Assembly (NCBI RefSeq): GCF_051414035.1
Contig: NZ_JBLKNW010000012.1
Location: 1 to 64,000 of the forward strand
Length of the DNA stretch: 64,000 nucleotides
Source of the DNA: Halosimplex amylolyticum
Lineage (GTDB): Archaea; Halobacteriota; Halobacteria; Halobacteriales; Haloarculaceae
Direction: 5' to 3'
Of this stretch, positions 11,387 to 19,346 are shown in pieces; the first letter of the stretch is position 1, and every line of letters starts with the position of its first letter. A program made the position numbers and the translations under genes. The notes beneath the pieces were generated by a model. That model saw nothing but the letters and a program-made list of their open reading frames with translations, was not told the origin of the DNA and searched no databases.

Positions 11387-11458
11387 CGTCGGCGGGACGC
11401 ACAACGGCTACGGTCGCTTTTTCTTTGGTTCTGACGAGTAGTCCGTAGCGGCGCGACG

Positions 11459-11562
11459 GTGACACGCGACAGTGACCCACCACAGTGACACGCGACAGTG
11501 ACCCACCACAGTGACCCACCACAGTGACACGCGACAGTGACCCACCACAGTGACACGCGAGA
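11459..11562. repeat. 13-bp tandem minisatellite, eight units
   Basis: There are eight head-to-tail 13-nt units of two types, A (GTGACACGCGACA) and B (GTGACCCACCACA), in the order A B A B B A B A'; the last unit has one change. They lie between the 3' ends of two convergent genes. No spacers are present, so this is not a CRISPR array. Exact unit identity suggests recent slippage or recombination, and the array should vary in length between strains. Confidence 0.93.
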
Positions 11563-11616
11563 GGAACAGCGAACGGACTGACGGGGGTGAGTGACCGACG
11601 AGGAAAGGTGGCGCGC

Positions 11617-11823
11617 TCAGTCGGTTCGGCTGAGCCAGACGAGCAACACGCCGATGCCGGCGGTGGCGACGGCACCGAGGACCTGAATCGCGGAGGCGAG
11701 CATGTCGCCTTTGGTCGTCCACGGGGCGCCGGCGAGCGTCGTGAGGGCGACGAGCACCAGCAGGACGCCGAGGGCGATGCCGATCGGCTCCAGCCGATCC
11801 GAAAAGCGGTTCGTGACGTTCAT
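11617..11823 (-). CDS. Small two-helix membrane protein
   Basis: The product has 68 residues with hydrophobic segments at about 14-34 and 44-62. ATG 11823 is preceded by GAGGTG about 6 nt upstream, favouring it over the longer frame. It is adjacent to and codirectional with another membrane-protein gene 50 nt upstream. No family recognised. Confidence 0.65.
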   Translation of the reverse strand: MNVTNRFSDRLEPIGIALGVLLVLVALTTLAGAPWTTKGDMLASAIQVLGAVATAGIGVLLVWLSRTD

Positions 11824-11873
11824 ACTCGTCACCTCGCGACTCACCGTGGTAAACTTCGTGGTTCGACGCCGGG

Positions 11874-12470
11874 TCAGCCCGAGCGGCGGCCGCCGTCGGG
11901 CGTCCAGTCAGGCGCGTCGGCGTCTGCTTCCGGTTCGTCGGTCTCGCTCGGGGACGCCGACCGGTCATCCTCGCCGGCGACGCTGTCGGCGACCAGCGCG
12001 GCGAGCGGGTCGATTGCGACGGAAAGCCGGGCCGCGACGACCGCCAGCGGGGCGAGCGCGAGCAACAGGAAGGCCACGTCGTACGTCCAGCGGGCACCGT
12101 CGAGCAGCGGCGTCACCGCCGGCGCCAGCCCGGCGTGGGCGACGAGGACGGCGACGAGCACGGCCAGCCAGTGGACGACCGACGCGACGTGTTCGACGAC
12201 CGCGGCCGGTCCGTCGAGCGCCAGTCGGGTCAGCGCCGCCAGTCCGGACGCCAGATACAGCAGCAGGCCGACGACTGCCAGTGTCGCGAGCGCGCCGATG
12301 ACAGCGGCCAGTGTCACGGGCGTCTCCGGGAGTAATCGGTCCAGTCCCGGCAGCAGGGACGCGAGCAGGAGGACGAAGACGAGCGCCCCCGTCCCGAGGA
12401 GAACTTTGCTGGCCGATTCCACCGTCTCCGGTCCGACGGCGCTCCGGAAGGTGTCTCTATCGATGTTCAT
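11874..12470 (-). CDS. Membrane protein with four hydrophobic segments
   Basis: The product has 198 residues with membrane segments near 22-45, 52-78, 92-115 and 125-150, then an acidic Asp/Glu/Ala/Pro tail of about 45 residues on one side of the membrane. It probably forms an operon with the downstream 68-residue membrane protein. No recognised function. Confidence 0.72.
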   Translation of the reverse strand: MNIDRDTFRSAVGPETVESASKVLLGTGALVFVLLLASLLPGLDRLLPETPVTLAAVIGALATLAVVGLLLYLASGLAALTRLALDGPAAVVEHVASVVHWLAVLVAVLVAHAGLAPAVTPLLDGARWTYDVAFLLLALAPLAVVAARLSVAIDPLAALVADSVAGEDDRSASPSETDEPEADADAPDWTPDGGRRSG

Positions 12471-12690
12471 GTCTGCATCCGATTCGACGTGTCGGGACCG
12501 ATTATAGGGTCCCGTTCATGAGGCAGGATTTCGGCGGATTAAGGCGATTTAACGGCTAAGGGGCGGGGTCAACTGAGTGGTCGTTTCGGTCGCTCCCACC
12601 CCGTTTGTGATGACGCCGCTCGTCACGTCCGTTCACCGGAGTGGCTTCGCCGCTCTGAGCTGTGACTCGCCGTTCGTTCGCGACACAGCA

Positions 12691-12714
12691 ACGGGCCGGG
12701 AGGGAGTTGAACCC
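12691..12714 (-). repeat. Duplicated 3' end of tRNA-Lys (attachment-site-like)
   Basis: These 24 bp are identical to 12807-12830, the acceptor and T-arm end of the adjacent tRNA-Lys gene, at an offset of 116 bp. tRNA 3' ends are the classic target of tyrosine integrases, and a second copy beside the gene is the mark left by integration or by an excised element. No integrase lies between the copies. Confidence 0.8.
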
Positions 12715-12718
12715 GAAT

Positions 12719-12744
12719 GCGAGACTCGCTTTCGCTCGTCTCGC
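12719..12744 (-). repeat. GAGC-loop hairpin beside tRNA-Lys
   Basis: On the minus strand, 7-bp arms GCGAGAC/GTCTCGC enclose the 12-nt loop GAGCGAAAGCGA. This is a member of the dispersed hairpin family described in the findings, with a GAAA in place of the usual three-base centre. Confidence 0.7.
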
Positions 12745-12807
12745 GTGGTTCACCTCCTTCCGGGCCGGTTCGTTCACCGTCTCGTTGTCACTCGACGGTT
12801 CACTGCA

Positions 12808-12881
12808 CGGGCCGGGAGGGAGTTGAACCCCCGACCATCTGGTTAAAAGCCAGACGCTCTGCCTAACTGAGCTACCGGCCC
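12808..12881 (-). tRNA. tRNA-Lys (anticodon TTT)
   Basis: A 74-nt cloverleaf on the minus strand. Acceptor GGGCCGG (12881-12875) pairs with CCGGCCC, and the discriminator is G. The anticodon stem CTGGC/GCCAG holds TTTTAA with anticodon TTT. The T loop is TTCAACT. No intron. Its 3' 23 nt are duplicated about 116 bp downstream. Confidence 0.96.
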
Positions 12882-12921
12882 GCGTTAGCTTGTCCGGGAG
12901 TTCTCGATTAAGTCCTTACGA

Positions 12922-13593
12922 TCACCCGCGCTCGAAGCGCCGTTCGAGCGCCGTCGCGACGATGTCGTCGGGGTCGACGTCCTCCAGCGCGGCCCGCCGG
13001 CGGAGTTCCCGATAGATCTCCGGCGGGAGCTCCATCGTCAGTTCGCCGAGGGTGATCCCTTCGGCGGCGAGCGCCCGTTCGACGGGGACGCCGTCGTTGA
13101 CCTCGCTGGCGACCGAGCGGACCTGGCGGACGGTCATGTCGTGGTCGAGGGCGGCCCAGGCGAGCTGGAGGCGGGCCGCGCCGGCGACGCGAGCGATGTG
13201 CTTGGCGGCGGTGGGGGCGATCTCGCCCATCGCGACGTGTTTGCGGATCGAGCGGGGCAGGTCGTGGACGCGGGACCACTTGCGGATGAACGCGACGGTG
13301 GCCTCACCGCCGGCGCGCTCGGCGGCGGCCTTGTAGGAGCCTTCACCGCGGACGAGGGCGGCACAGGCGGCGGCGCCGCGGAGCATGAAGACGGTGTCTG
13401 CCTCGCCAGCTGCGTCGCTGGCGAACTGCCGGACGGTCTGGGCGGCGGTCTCGAGGCTCTCCGGGTCGTCGGGGTCGAACTCGACGGCCTCTTCGGGCCG
13501 CTGGCCGGTGACGCTCGGGTCGCCGCGGATGACCGGCGCACCGACCGGCGACTCGCGATCAGTCGGCGGCTCTCCTGGTCCCTCGTCGCTCAT
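12922..13593 (-). CDS. Haloarchaeal DNA-binding-like protein (ParB-type HTH region)
   Basis: The product has 223 residues from ATG 13593. After an acidic, Pro-rich head, residues about 80-170 contain a helix-turn-helix-like stretch (GSYKAAAERAG, then KWSRVHDLPRSIRKHV and APTAAKHIARV) with the helical pattern of ParB/KorB-type domains. The C-terminal part (MELPPEIYRELRRRA and DIVATALERRF) resembles a ribbon-helix-helix segment. It is conserved among haloarchaea by appearance, but I know no function; DNA binding is inferred. It is next to tRNA-Lys. Confidence 0.75.
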   Translation of the reverse strand: MSDEGPGEPPTDRESPVGAPVIRGDPSVTGQRPEEAVEFDPDDPESLETAAQTVRQFASDAAGEADTVFMLRGAAACAALVRGEGSYKAAAERAGGEATVAFIRKWSRVHDLPRSIRKHVAMGEIAPTAAKHIARVAGAARLQLAWAALDHDMTVRQVRSVASEVNDGVPVERALAAEGITLGELTMELPPEIYRELRRRAALEDVDPDDIVATALERRFERG

Positions 13594-13699
13594 CACTCGC
13601 TCCTTCGGAATGGTCTGTCAAAAGGGTCCCGTCTGCTGGCACCGCGAACGCACGGCCGCGACGGTCGCCGCCGCGCTGGCATCGGGCTACCCCGCGCCC

Positions 13700-13837
13700 T
13701 CAGTCGTCGGCTTCCGCGCGCTCTTCGGAGAGGTGCTCCCAGACCTCGGCGCAACCGCAGCCGTCCTCCACGTCGTCGAGGTGGCTGGTGTCCGGCTCGG
13801 GCGCTTCGTCGTCGTGCGTGTCAGTTGCCTGCGTCAT
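13700..13837 (-). CDS. Small acidic CGC-motif protein
   Basis: The 45 codons from ATG 13837 encode a very acidic peptide whose only cysteines form DGCGCAEVWEHLSE. Codon use is strongly GC at third positions and Asp/Glu content matches the proteome, which supports a real gene. The CGC pair could bind a metal or an Fe-S cluster. A GTATAGG sequence about 25-30 nt upstream may be the TATA box. Function unknown. Confidence 0.6.
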   Translation of the reverse strand: MTQATDTHDDEAPEPDTSHLDDVEDGCGCAEVWEHLSEERAEADD

Positions 13838-14034
13838 CTGTGCTTCGTGTCCCTCCCTATACCCCCTTCCCCCTTAACGCCGCGCGCTCCCGTAATTGCT
13901 ACCCGGGCTTCGATGTAGCGGCAATCGCTTCACCTATCTCGGACGCCCGGATCCGGTGGGTGAGCCGGCCGATCCGCCGGCGAGTGTTGTATCGGCCGAC
14001 AACCTCTGGGTGATCGGGGGCGTAGCGGCGACCA

Positions 14035-14373
14035 GTGACCACCGACGTTCACCAGCTCGACGACGGCGCCTGGATCAGCGTCAACGACCAGCGCCGGATC
14101 AGCGTCAGCGACCTGTGGCCGCTCGCCCGCCAGGACGTCTGTTCCTGCGAGACGGCCGACTTCCTCGTCGAGGGATTCGCCGAGGTCGGCGTCGACCACC
14201 CGGACGTCCAGACCCGGGTCGCCGGCCGCTGTATCACGTGCGGCACCGAAGGCGTCACCGGCTGGATCACGGTCGGCCGCGTCATCGACCCCGAGAGCGG
14301 CGACTTCTCGCCGGTCGACCCCCAGAGCGTCCGCATTCCGGACAGACGCCACCGCCTCGCTCGGCCCGAATAA
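14035..14373 (+). CDS. Hypothetical protein with CSC and CITC motifs
   Basis: The product has 112 residues from GTG 14035. Cys36-Ser-Cys38 and Cys67-x-x-Cys70 could form one zinc site. The fold looks beta-rich and there is no signal peptide or membrane segment. It ends about 90 nt before the nitrite/sulfite reductase gene and has the same orientation, but a separate promoter lies between them. I recognise no function. Confidence 0.65.
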   Translation: MTTDVHQLDDGAWISVNDQRRISVSDLWPLARQDVCSCETADFLVEGFAEVGVDHPDVQTRVAGRCITCGTEGVTGWITVGRVIDPESGDFSPVDPQSVRIPDRRHRLARPE

Positions 14374-14430
14374 CCGGCAACACGATCCGGTTTACGCGAG
14401 AGGTGGGGTTGCTTGTCGAGATACGCGTTC

Positions 14431-14438
14431 GTATAAGT
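14431..14438 (+). promoter_or_regulatory. TATA box for nitrite/sulfite reductase
   Basis: GTATAAGT lies about 28 nt before the ATG at 14464. A GGGAGAGGT sequence between them suggests a short leader with a ribosome binding site, in contrast to the many leaderless genes here. Confidence 0.6.
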
Positions 14439-14463
14439 ACGGATGGCTTTGGGAGAGGTACGA

Positions 14464-16281
14464 ATGCCGACGAAAGTCGAAAACTGGAAAGACGAGATCT
14501 ATGGGAACGAGATACGCGAGCACCTGCTGGAGTTCGCCGAAGAGGGCTGGGATTCGATCCCCGAGGACGAGCACGACGCCTGGTTCGAGCGCTTCAAGTG
14601 GTGGGGGCTGTACCACCAGCGGAAGGGCCAGGAATCGTACTTCATGATGCGCATCGGGACGCCCAACGGCGTCCTCGAACCCGGGCAGCTGCAGGTCGTC
14701 GGGGAGATCGCCGACGAGTACGCCCGCGGCCCGGTCGACAACCCGGAGTTCGGCGGCGCCTACTGCGACTGGACGACCCGCCAGTCCATCCAGCTGCACT
14801 GGATCAAACTCGAGGACATCCCGGAGATCTTCGAGAAGCTGGAGGCCAACGGACTGGGGACCCAGCAGGCCTGCGGCGACTCGTGGCGCAACATCGTCGG
14901 CTGTCCCGTCGCCGGCAAGGACAAACACGAGCACATCGACGCCTGGCCGGTCGCCGAGGAGCTTCACGAGACGTTCAAGGGCAACGACGACTACGCCAAT
15001 CTCCCGCGCAAGTGGAAGGTCGCCGTCACCGGCTGTGACCAGGGCTGTGGGCAGGGCGACATCAACGACCTGGCCTTCGAACCGGCCACGAAGGAAGTCG
15101 ACGTCTCCGGCGAAGCCGGAGGCTCGTCGGACTCGTCCGACGGTGGCGAGGAGAAACTCGGCTTCAACGTCCGCGTCGGCGGCGGACTCTCCCGCAAGGA
15201 ACCCCGCTTCTCGCGCTCTATCGACGTCTGGGTGCCGCCGGAGCAGGCCGCGGACATCGGCGCCGGCATGTCCGCGCTGTTCCGCGAGTACGGCGACCGC
15301 GAGGACCGCTTCAACGCCCGTATCAAGTTCCTCGTCGACGAGTGGGGGACCGAGAAGATGCGCGACGTGCTCCAGGAGGAGTTCGTCGACTTCGAACTGA
15401 AGACCGCGGGCGAGAACATGCGCGAGAGCTACACGTACAACGCCGGCGGCGAGGAACACGGCGACCACGTGGGCGTCCACGAACAGCCCGACGGCAACTA
15501 CTACGTCGGCCTCGACGTCCTCGTCGGCCGCATGGGCGTCGACGACGTGCTCGAACTCGCCGACCTCGCAGACGAGTACGGCTCCGGTGAGGTCCGCCTG
15601 ACCCAGCGCCAGAACGTCATCGTCACGGACGTCGACAGCGACCGACTCGACGAGTTCCTCGACGAGCCGCTGCTGGAGACCTACTCGCCGGACCCGCACC
15701 CGTTCATGCGCGGCTCCATCGCCTGCACGGGGACGGAGTTCTGCTCGCTCTCCATCGTCGAGACGAAGAACCGGCAGGTCCGCTACGCCCGCTGGCTCAA
15801 GGACAACGTCGAACTCCCCGAGGGCCTCACGGACTTCCACATCCACCTCTCGGGCTGTACCGCCTCCTGCGCCCAGCCGCAGATCGCCGACATCTCCCTG
15901 CGCGGGATGAAAACGCGCAAGGACGGCGAACCGGTCGAGGCGCTCGACATCGGCCTCGGCGGCGGCCTCGGCGAGAACCCCCACTTCGCGGACTGGGTCG
16001 AGATGCGCGTCCCCGCCGACGAGGTGCCGGGGTACATCGAGAACCTGCTCGCCACCTTCGAGGACGAGCGCGCCGAGGGCCAGACCTTCCGCGACTTCGT
16101 CGCCGAGCGCGACGAGGACGCGCTCCAGGACCTGGCCGAGGCGGAGGAGACCGACTACGAGGACCCGTATATGCACAACACGAAGATGACGTGGTACCCC
16201 TACGCCGACGAGGACGACATGGCCGACTCGCCCGCCCCGACCGACGGCGAGGGCAAGTCGCTCGCGCCCGCCGACGACTGA
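14464..16281 (+). CDS. nirA: Ferredoxin-dependent nitrite/sulfite reductase
   Basis: The 605-residue protein has two repeats of the ferredoxin-like and siroheme/4Fe-4S halves. Cluster and siroheme ligands are Cys421 and Cys427 (CTGTEFC) with Cys465 and Cys469 (CTASC). It catalyses six-electron reduction of nitrite to ammonia, or sulfite to sulfide, in the cytoplasm. No nitrate reductase or transporter lies beside it, so the substrate is not fixed by context, but residue patterns fit haloarchaeal assimilatory NirA/NasD. The start at ATG 14464 is set by GGGAGAGGT just upstream. Residues about 214-230 are a Gly/Ser/Asp-rich insert encoded by two adjacent DNA hairpins (15106-15120, 15125-15142), related to the insert in leuS. 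Confidence 0.9.
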   Translation: MPTKVENWKDEIYGNEIREHLLEFAEEGWDSIPEDEHDAWFERFKWWGLYHQRKGQESYFMMRIGTPNGVLEPGQLQVVGEIADEYARGPVDNPEFGGAYCDWTTRQSIQLHWIKLEDIPEIFEKLEANGLGTQQACGDSWRNIVGCPVAGKDKHEHIDAWPVAEELHETFKGNDDYANLPRKWKVAVTGCDQGCGQGDINDLAFEPATKEVDVSGEAGGSSDSSDGGEEKLGFNVRVGGGLSRKEPRFSRSIDVWVPPEQAADIGAGMSALFREYGDREDRFNARIKFLVDEWGTEKMRDVLQEEFVDFELKTAGENMRESYTYNAGGEEHGDHVGVHEQPDGNYYVGLDVLVGRMGVDDVLELADLADEYGSGEVRLTQRQNVIVTDVDSDRLDEFLDEPLLETYSPDPHPFMRGSIACTGTEFCSLSIVETKNRQVRYARWLKDNVELPEGLTDFHIHLSGCTASCAQPQIADISLRGMKTRKDGEPVEALDIGLGGGLGENPHFADWVEMRVPADEVPGYIENLLATFEDERAEGQTFRDFVAERDEDALQDLAEAEETDYEDPYMHNTKMTWYPYADEDDMADSPAPTDGEGKSLAPADD

Positions 16282-16397
16282 GGGCGTCGGCTCGCGGTTC
16301 GACTTTCGCCGGGTAGGCCCCTGCTGGGTCGCTAGTTCCGCGCGGTGGCTTTTGCCAGTCGACGGCCGTTTAAGTAGTTGCGTCGCCGAGCGACGGT

Positions 16398-16685
16398 ATG
16401 GTCGACCGCATTCTCAAGGTCAACGCCTACACCACCTTCGACCTGCTCGACGGCGTCGTCGAGGGTCACGGGTTCGACGAGGAGGCGCTGGCAGTCCTGA
16501 ACGTCACGACCGACACCCGCGACGACCCGAACCACGTCGAACTCCAGGTGGAGATGGACAACACCGACCTGGAGGAGGTACAGGCCCACGCCGACAAAGT
16601 GGAACTGTCCGCCGAACAGGCCCGCGAACTCGCCGGCGAACTGGAGAAGTACGCCGGCCGCGTCGAGGCCGCAGGCGAGGAGTGA
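16398..16685 (+). CDS. Conserved small haloarchaeal protein (probably DUF6360)
   Basis: The product has 95 residues, an alpha/beta layout starting MVDRILKVNAYTTFDLLDG and ending in an acidic helix. GTTTAAGTA at 16366-16374 lies about 28 nt upstream, so the mRNA is nearly leaderless. No catalytic motif. I associate it with the haloarchaeal DUF6360 family from memory; its role is unknown. Confidence 0.75.
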   Translation: MVDRILKVNAYTTFDLLDGVVEGHGFDEEALAVLNVTTDTRDDPNHVELQVEMDNTDLEEVQAHADKVELSAEQARELAGELEKYAGRVEAAGEE

Positions 16686-16697
16686 GCGATCGACTCG

Positions 16698-17126
16698 TCA
16701 GAGCGGTGTGTACCGGTCGGTGAGGACGGCCACGGCGACGACCGCGGCCGTCAGGTGCAGCAGCGCGAGGAGGGCCACGCCGGCGGTCGTCGCGCCCGGG
16801 AGCGTCGGCGCGTAGGTGGTGTCGGGGACCCACGACACGACGAGTACCACGGCGGCGACGACCACGAACGCCCGGTCGGGGTCGGCGAGCAACCGGTCGA
16901 GTAGCGCGTACGTGATCGCCGCGCCGGTGACGCCGACCGCGGTGAAGACGACGACCGGGCCGACGGAGAGCGGGTCGAACCCCGGTGCGACGCCGGCCAG
17001 GTCGGTCGCGAGCGTCAGGCCCGCGTTCACGGCGGTCGCGACGGCGACCGCGACGAGGCCGCGCTTGCCGAGTTCGCCCGGGGTGAGCGTCTGTCGGTCC
17101 CGCCCCGTCGCACGTTCGGCGCTCAT
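16698..17126 (-). CDS. Four-helix membrane protein (DUF6069-like)
   Basis: The product has 142 residues from ATG 17126, with a 20-residue hydrophilic head and four membrane segments near 25-45, 55-80, 88-108 and 115-138. Proteins of this outline are labelled DUF6069 in haloarchaea and actinobacteria; the assignment is tentative. It is convergent with the 95-residue gene and divergent from pheA. Longer upstream frames overlap the pheA promoter and are not favoured. Confidence 0.7.
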   Translation of the reverse strand: MSAERATGRDRQTLTPGELGKRGLVAVAVATAVNAGLTLATDLAGVAPGFDPLSVGPVVVFTAVGVTGAAITYALLDRLLADPDRAFVVVAAVVLVVSWVPDTTYAPTLPGATTAGVALLALLHLTAAVVAVAVLTDRYTPL

Positions 17127-17224
17127 GTCGGTCGATCGGATCCCGCGGGGCTTGAGTCCACGCCCGGCGTTCGCCGGTGCGGGTACCACGAGGCTTTTCA
17201 CGGCGACCGGCAAATCAGGGGATA

Positions 17225-18031
17225 ATGGAAGCGCTCACGCTCGGTCCGGCGGGGACCTACTCGCACCGCGCGGCGAAGGCGGTCGCCGACGAGGTGTCCT
17301 TCGCGGAGTCGAAGACGGGCATCGTCGAGGCGGTCGCCAGCGGCGAGTACGACCGCGGCGTCGTCCCGGTCGAGAACAGCACGGAGGGGTCGGTCACGGA
17401 GTCGCTCGACGCCTTCGCCGACTACGAGGTGGCGGTCGTGAAGGAACTCATCACGCCGATCCGCCACGCCCTGCTCGCGCAGGGGCCCGAGTTCGACACC
17501 GTCGCGAGCCACCCGCAGGCGCTCGCGCAGTGCCGGGACTACCTCGGCGAGAACTACCCGAGCGCGACGCTAGAAGCCGTGGCCTCGACCGCGCGCGGCG
17601 TCGAGCGAGCCCGCGAGGACCCGACCATCGCAGCCATCGGCCACCCGGAGAACGCGGGCGACGAACTGCGCGTCGTCGCCGAGGACATCCAGGACGAGTC
17701 GTCGAACGCGACCCGCTTCGTCGTCGTCGCGCCGGCGAGCGAGCGCAGCGAGGCCGGCTCGAAGACCTCCTTCATCGTCTACCCGGACGTCGACTACCCG
17801 GGGCTCCTGCTCGAACTGCTCGAACCGTTCGCCGAGCGGGACATCAACCTCACCCGCGTCGAGTCGCGGCCGAGCGGCGAGCGCCTGGGCGACTACGTCT
17901 TCCACATCGACATCGCCGCGGGTCTCTACGAGGAGCGCACCCAGGAGGCGCTCGCGGAGATCGAGGCCATCGCCGAGGAGGGGTGGGTCCGGCGGCTTGG
18001 CTCGTACGACAGCGAGACGGTCCTGGACTGA
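17225..18031 (+). CDS. pheA: Prephenate dehydratase
   Basis: The product has 268 residues. GPAGTYSHRAA opens the periplasmic-binding-like catalytic domain. NSTEGSV is an active-site loop and SSNATRF contains the catalytic Thr. The ACT regulatory domain (residues about 185-265) carries ESRP, the usual phenylalanine-binding signature. It converts prephenate to phenylpyruvate in phenylalanine biosynthesis. No chorismate mutase domain is fused. A CTTTTCA box near 17191 fits promotion of ATG 17225. The PASERSEAGS stretch between the domains is encoded by a GAGCGCAGCGA-type hairpin (17731-17758). Confidence 0.95.
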   Translation: MEALTLGPAGTYSHRAAKAVADEVSFAESKTGIVEAVASGEYDRGVVPVENSTEGSVTESLDAFADYEVAVVKELITPIRHALLAQGPEFDTVASHPQALAQCRDYLGENYPSATLEAVASTARGVERAREDPTIAAIGHPENAGDELRVVAEDIQDESSNATRFVVVAPASERSEAGSKTSFIVYPDVDYPGLLLELLEPFAERDINLTRVESRPSGERLGDYVFHIDIAAGLYEERTQEALAEIEAIAEEGWVRRLGSYDSETVLD

Positions 18032-18152
18032 CGGCCGCGCCCGCGGTCGGCGCGCCTACTCGTCGCGGGTCGCGAGCGGACGCGTCTCGACCTGCTCGCC
18101 GCGAGTCCCGGCACGCGCCTTAAGGCCGACGGGGGCGTACGGTCGAAGTGAC

Positions 18153-18557
18153 ATGGCACGCGGAACCGATCCCTTCGGCGATATCGAGGAACTGATCGAC
18201 GTGATGACCGGCGGGTTCGAGGCGGGCGGCGACGTGCCCGTCGACGTGGCCGACGCCGGCGACGAGTTCGTCGTCGTCGCGGACCTGCCCGGCTACGACC
18301 GCGAGGACGTCCAGGTGCAACTCACCGACGCGACGACGCTCTCGCTGTCGGCGCGGCGCGAGACCGAGACCGTCGAGGAGGCCGACCGCTACGTCTCCCG
18401 GGAGCGGACCAGCCAGTCGGTGAGCCGCAGCGTCGGCCTGCCCGAACCGGTCGTCGAGTCCGAGGCCGTGGCCACCTACGAGAACGGCGTCCTGACGGTC
18501 ACGCTGCCCAAACAGATCACCGAGTCCGAGAGCGGGACGGACATCCCGGTGAACTGA
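18153..18557 (+). CDS. Hsp20/alpha-crystallin small heat shock protein
   Basis: The product has 134 residues. The alpha-crystallin beta sandwich runs from about 28 to 120 (VDVADAGDEFVVVADLPG to ENGVLTVTLPK), and the C-terminal DIPV resembles the IxI/V motif that links dimers into oligomers. It holds unfolding proteins in the cytoplasm. ATG 18153 follows a CTTAAG box at 18118, giving a short leader. Monocistronic. Confidence 0.93.
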   Translation: MARGTDPFGDIEELIDVMTGGFEAGGDVPVDVADAGDEFVVVADLPGYDREDVQVQLTDATTLSLSARRETETVEEADRYVSRERTSQSVSRSVGLPEPVVESEAVATYENGVLTVTLPKQITESESGTDIPVN

Positions 18558-18670
18558 CGGGGCGAGCGAGCCGCGGTCTCGCCGCGACGCTGCGTCGGTA
18601 CCAGCCCGCATGGCCCGGCGAGGAGGCCCGGAACCGCAAACGGCTTTCACCGGGCGGCCGTCGAGCGGGT

Positions 18671-19126
18671 ATGGCACTCGAACCCGGCGACCCGGCGCCC
18701 CAGGTGCGCGCACCGAACCAGGACGGCGACCCCGTCGAGCCCGACTGGACGGGCGTCTCCGTGGTCTACTTCTACCCGAAAGACGATACGCCCGGTTGCA
18801 CCACCGAGGCCGAGCAGTTCCAGGCCGAACTGGCGAGCTACCGCGACGCCGGCGTGACCGTCTACGGCGTCTCGACGGACGGCGTGGACTCGCACGCGGA
18901 CTTCGCCGACGAGTACGACATCGAGTTCGACCTGCTGGCCGACCCCGACGGCGAGGTGGCCGACGCCTTCGACGTGGACCGGTCGGGCGGCGTCGCGAGT
19001 CGGACGACGTTCGTCGTCGTCGGCGAGTCGATCCAGGCGGTATACACCGGCGTCGACCCTGACGGCCACGCCCGGAACGTGCTGGCGGACCTGATCGAGA
19101 CGGGCGTCGTCACGCTCGACGACTGA
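18671..19126 (+). CDS. bcp: Peroxiredoxin, Bcp/PrxQ family
   Basis: The product has 151 residues with a thioredoxin fold. PGCTTEAEQF gives the peroxidatic Cys43, with the Thr40 and Arg that shape the site. No other Cys exists in the protein, so it is a one-Cys form and must use an external thiol for recycling, unlike two-Cys BCPs. It reduces peroxides in the cytoplasm. The CTTTCACC box lies about 30 nt upstream of the ATG. Confidence 0.93.
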   Translation: MALEPGDPAPQVRAPNQDGDPVEPDWTGVSVVYFYPKDDTPGCTTEAEQFQAELASYRDAGVTVYGVSTDGVDSHADFADEYDIEFDLLADPDGEVADAFDVDRSGGVASRTTFVVVGESIQAVYTGVDPDGHARNVLADLIETGVVTLDD

Positions 19127-19158
19127 CGGGCGGGCAACCGCGCGGTCGTGGCCGTCGA

Positions 19159-19278
19159 TGCGGACGCGACAGTCGCGGTCGTCGATGCGGACGCGACGGT
19201 CCGCTCTCGGTGCGGACGCGACAGTCGCGGTCGTCGATGCGGACGCGACGGCCCTCTCTCTCTCGGTGCGGACGCGAC
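19159..19278. repeat. Imperfect 52-bp tandem repeat
   Basis: TGCGGACGCGAC recurs at 19159, 19186, 19211, 19238 and 19267. The spacing shows a 52-bp unit present slightly more than twice, with a CT-rich slippage tract (19252-19264) altering the last spacing to 56. It lies between the peroxiredoxin gene and the decarboxylase gene. No coding function is apparent. Confidence 0.85.
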
Positions 19279-19346
19279 CGGCCGCCGTCTGTCGATGAGC
19301 GTGCGCTCCGGAAGACTTATTGCCGAAACGCGTCGCTATTCTGACA

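Larger units (their letters stand above)
12471..12807. other. Intergenic region with tRNA-end duplication, 337 bp
   Basis: No coding sequence with convincing features. It holds the duplicated tRNA-Lys 3' end and one GAGC-loop hairpin, annotated separately. Confidence 0.5.

Noticed and set aside
11459..11562. Possible CRISPR array
   Set aside because: The 13-nt units are contiguous with no spacers and no cas genes nearby.
14392..16176. 594-residue minus-strand frame over nirA
   Set aside because: Antisense shadow; the plus strand carries all Fe-S and siroheme ligands.
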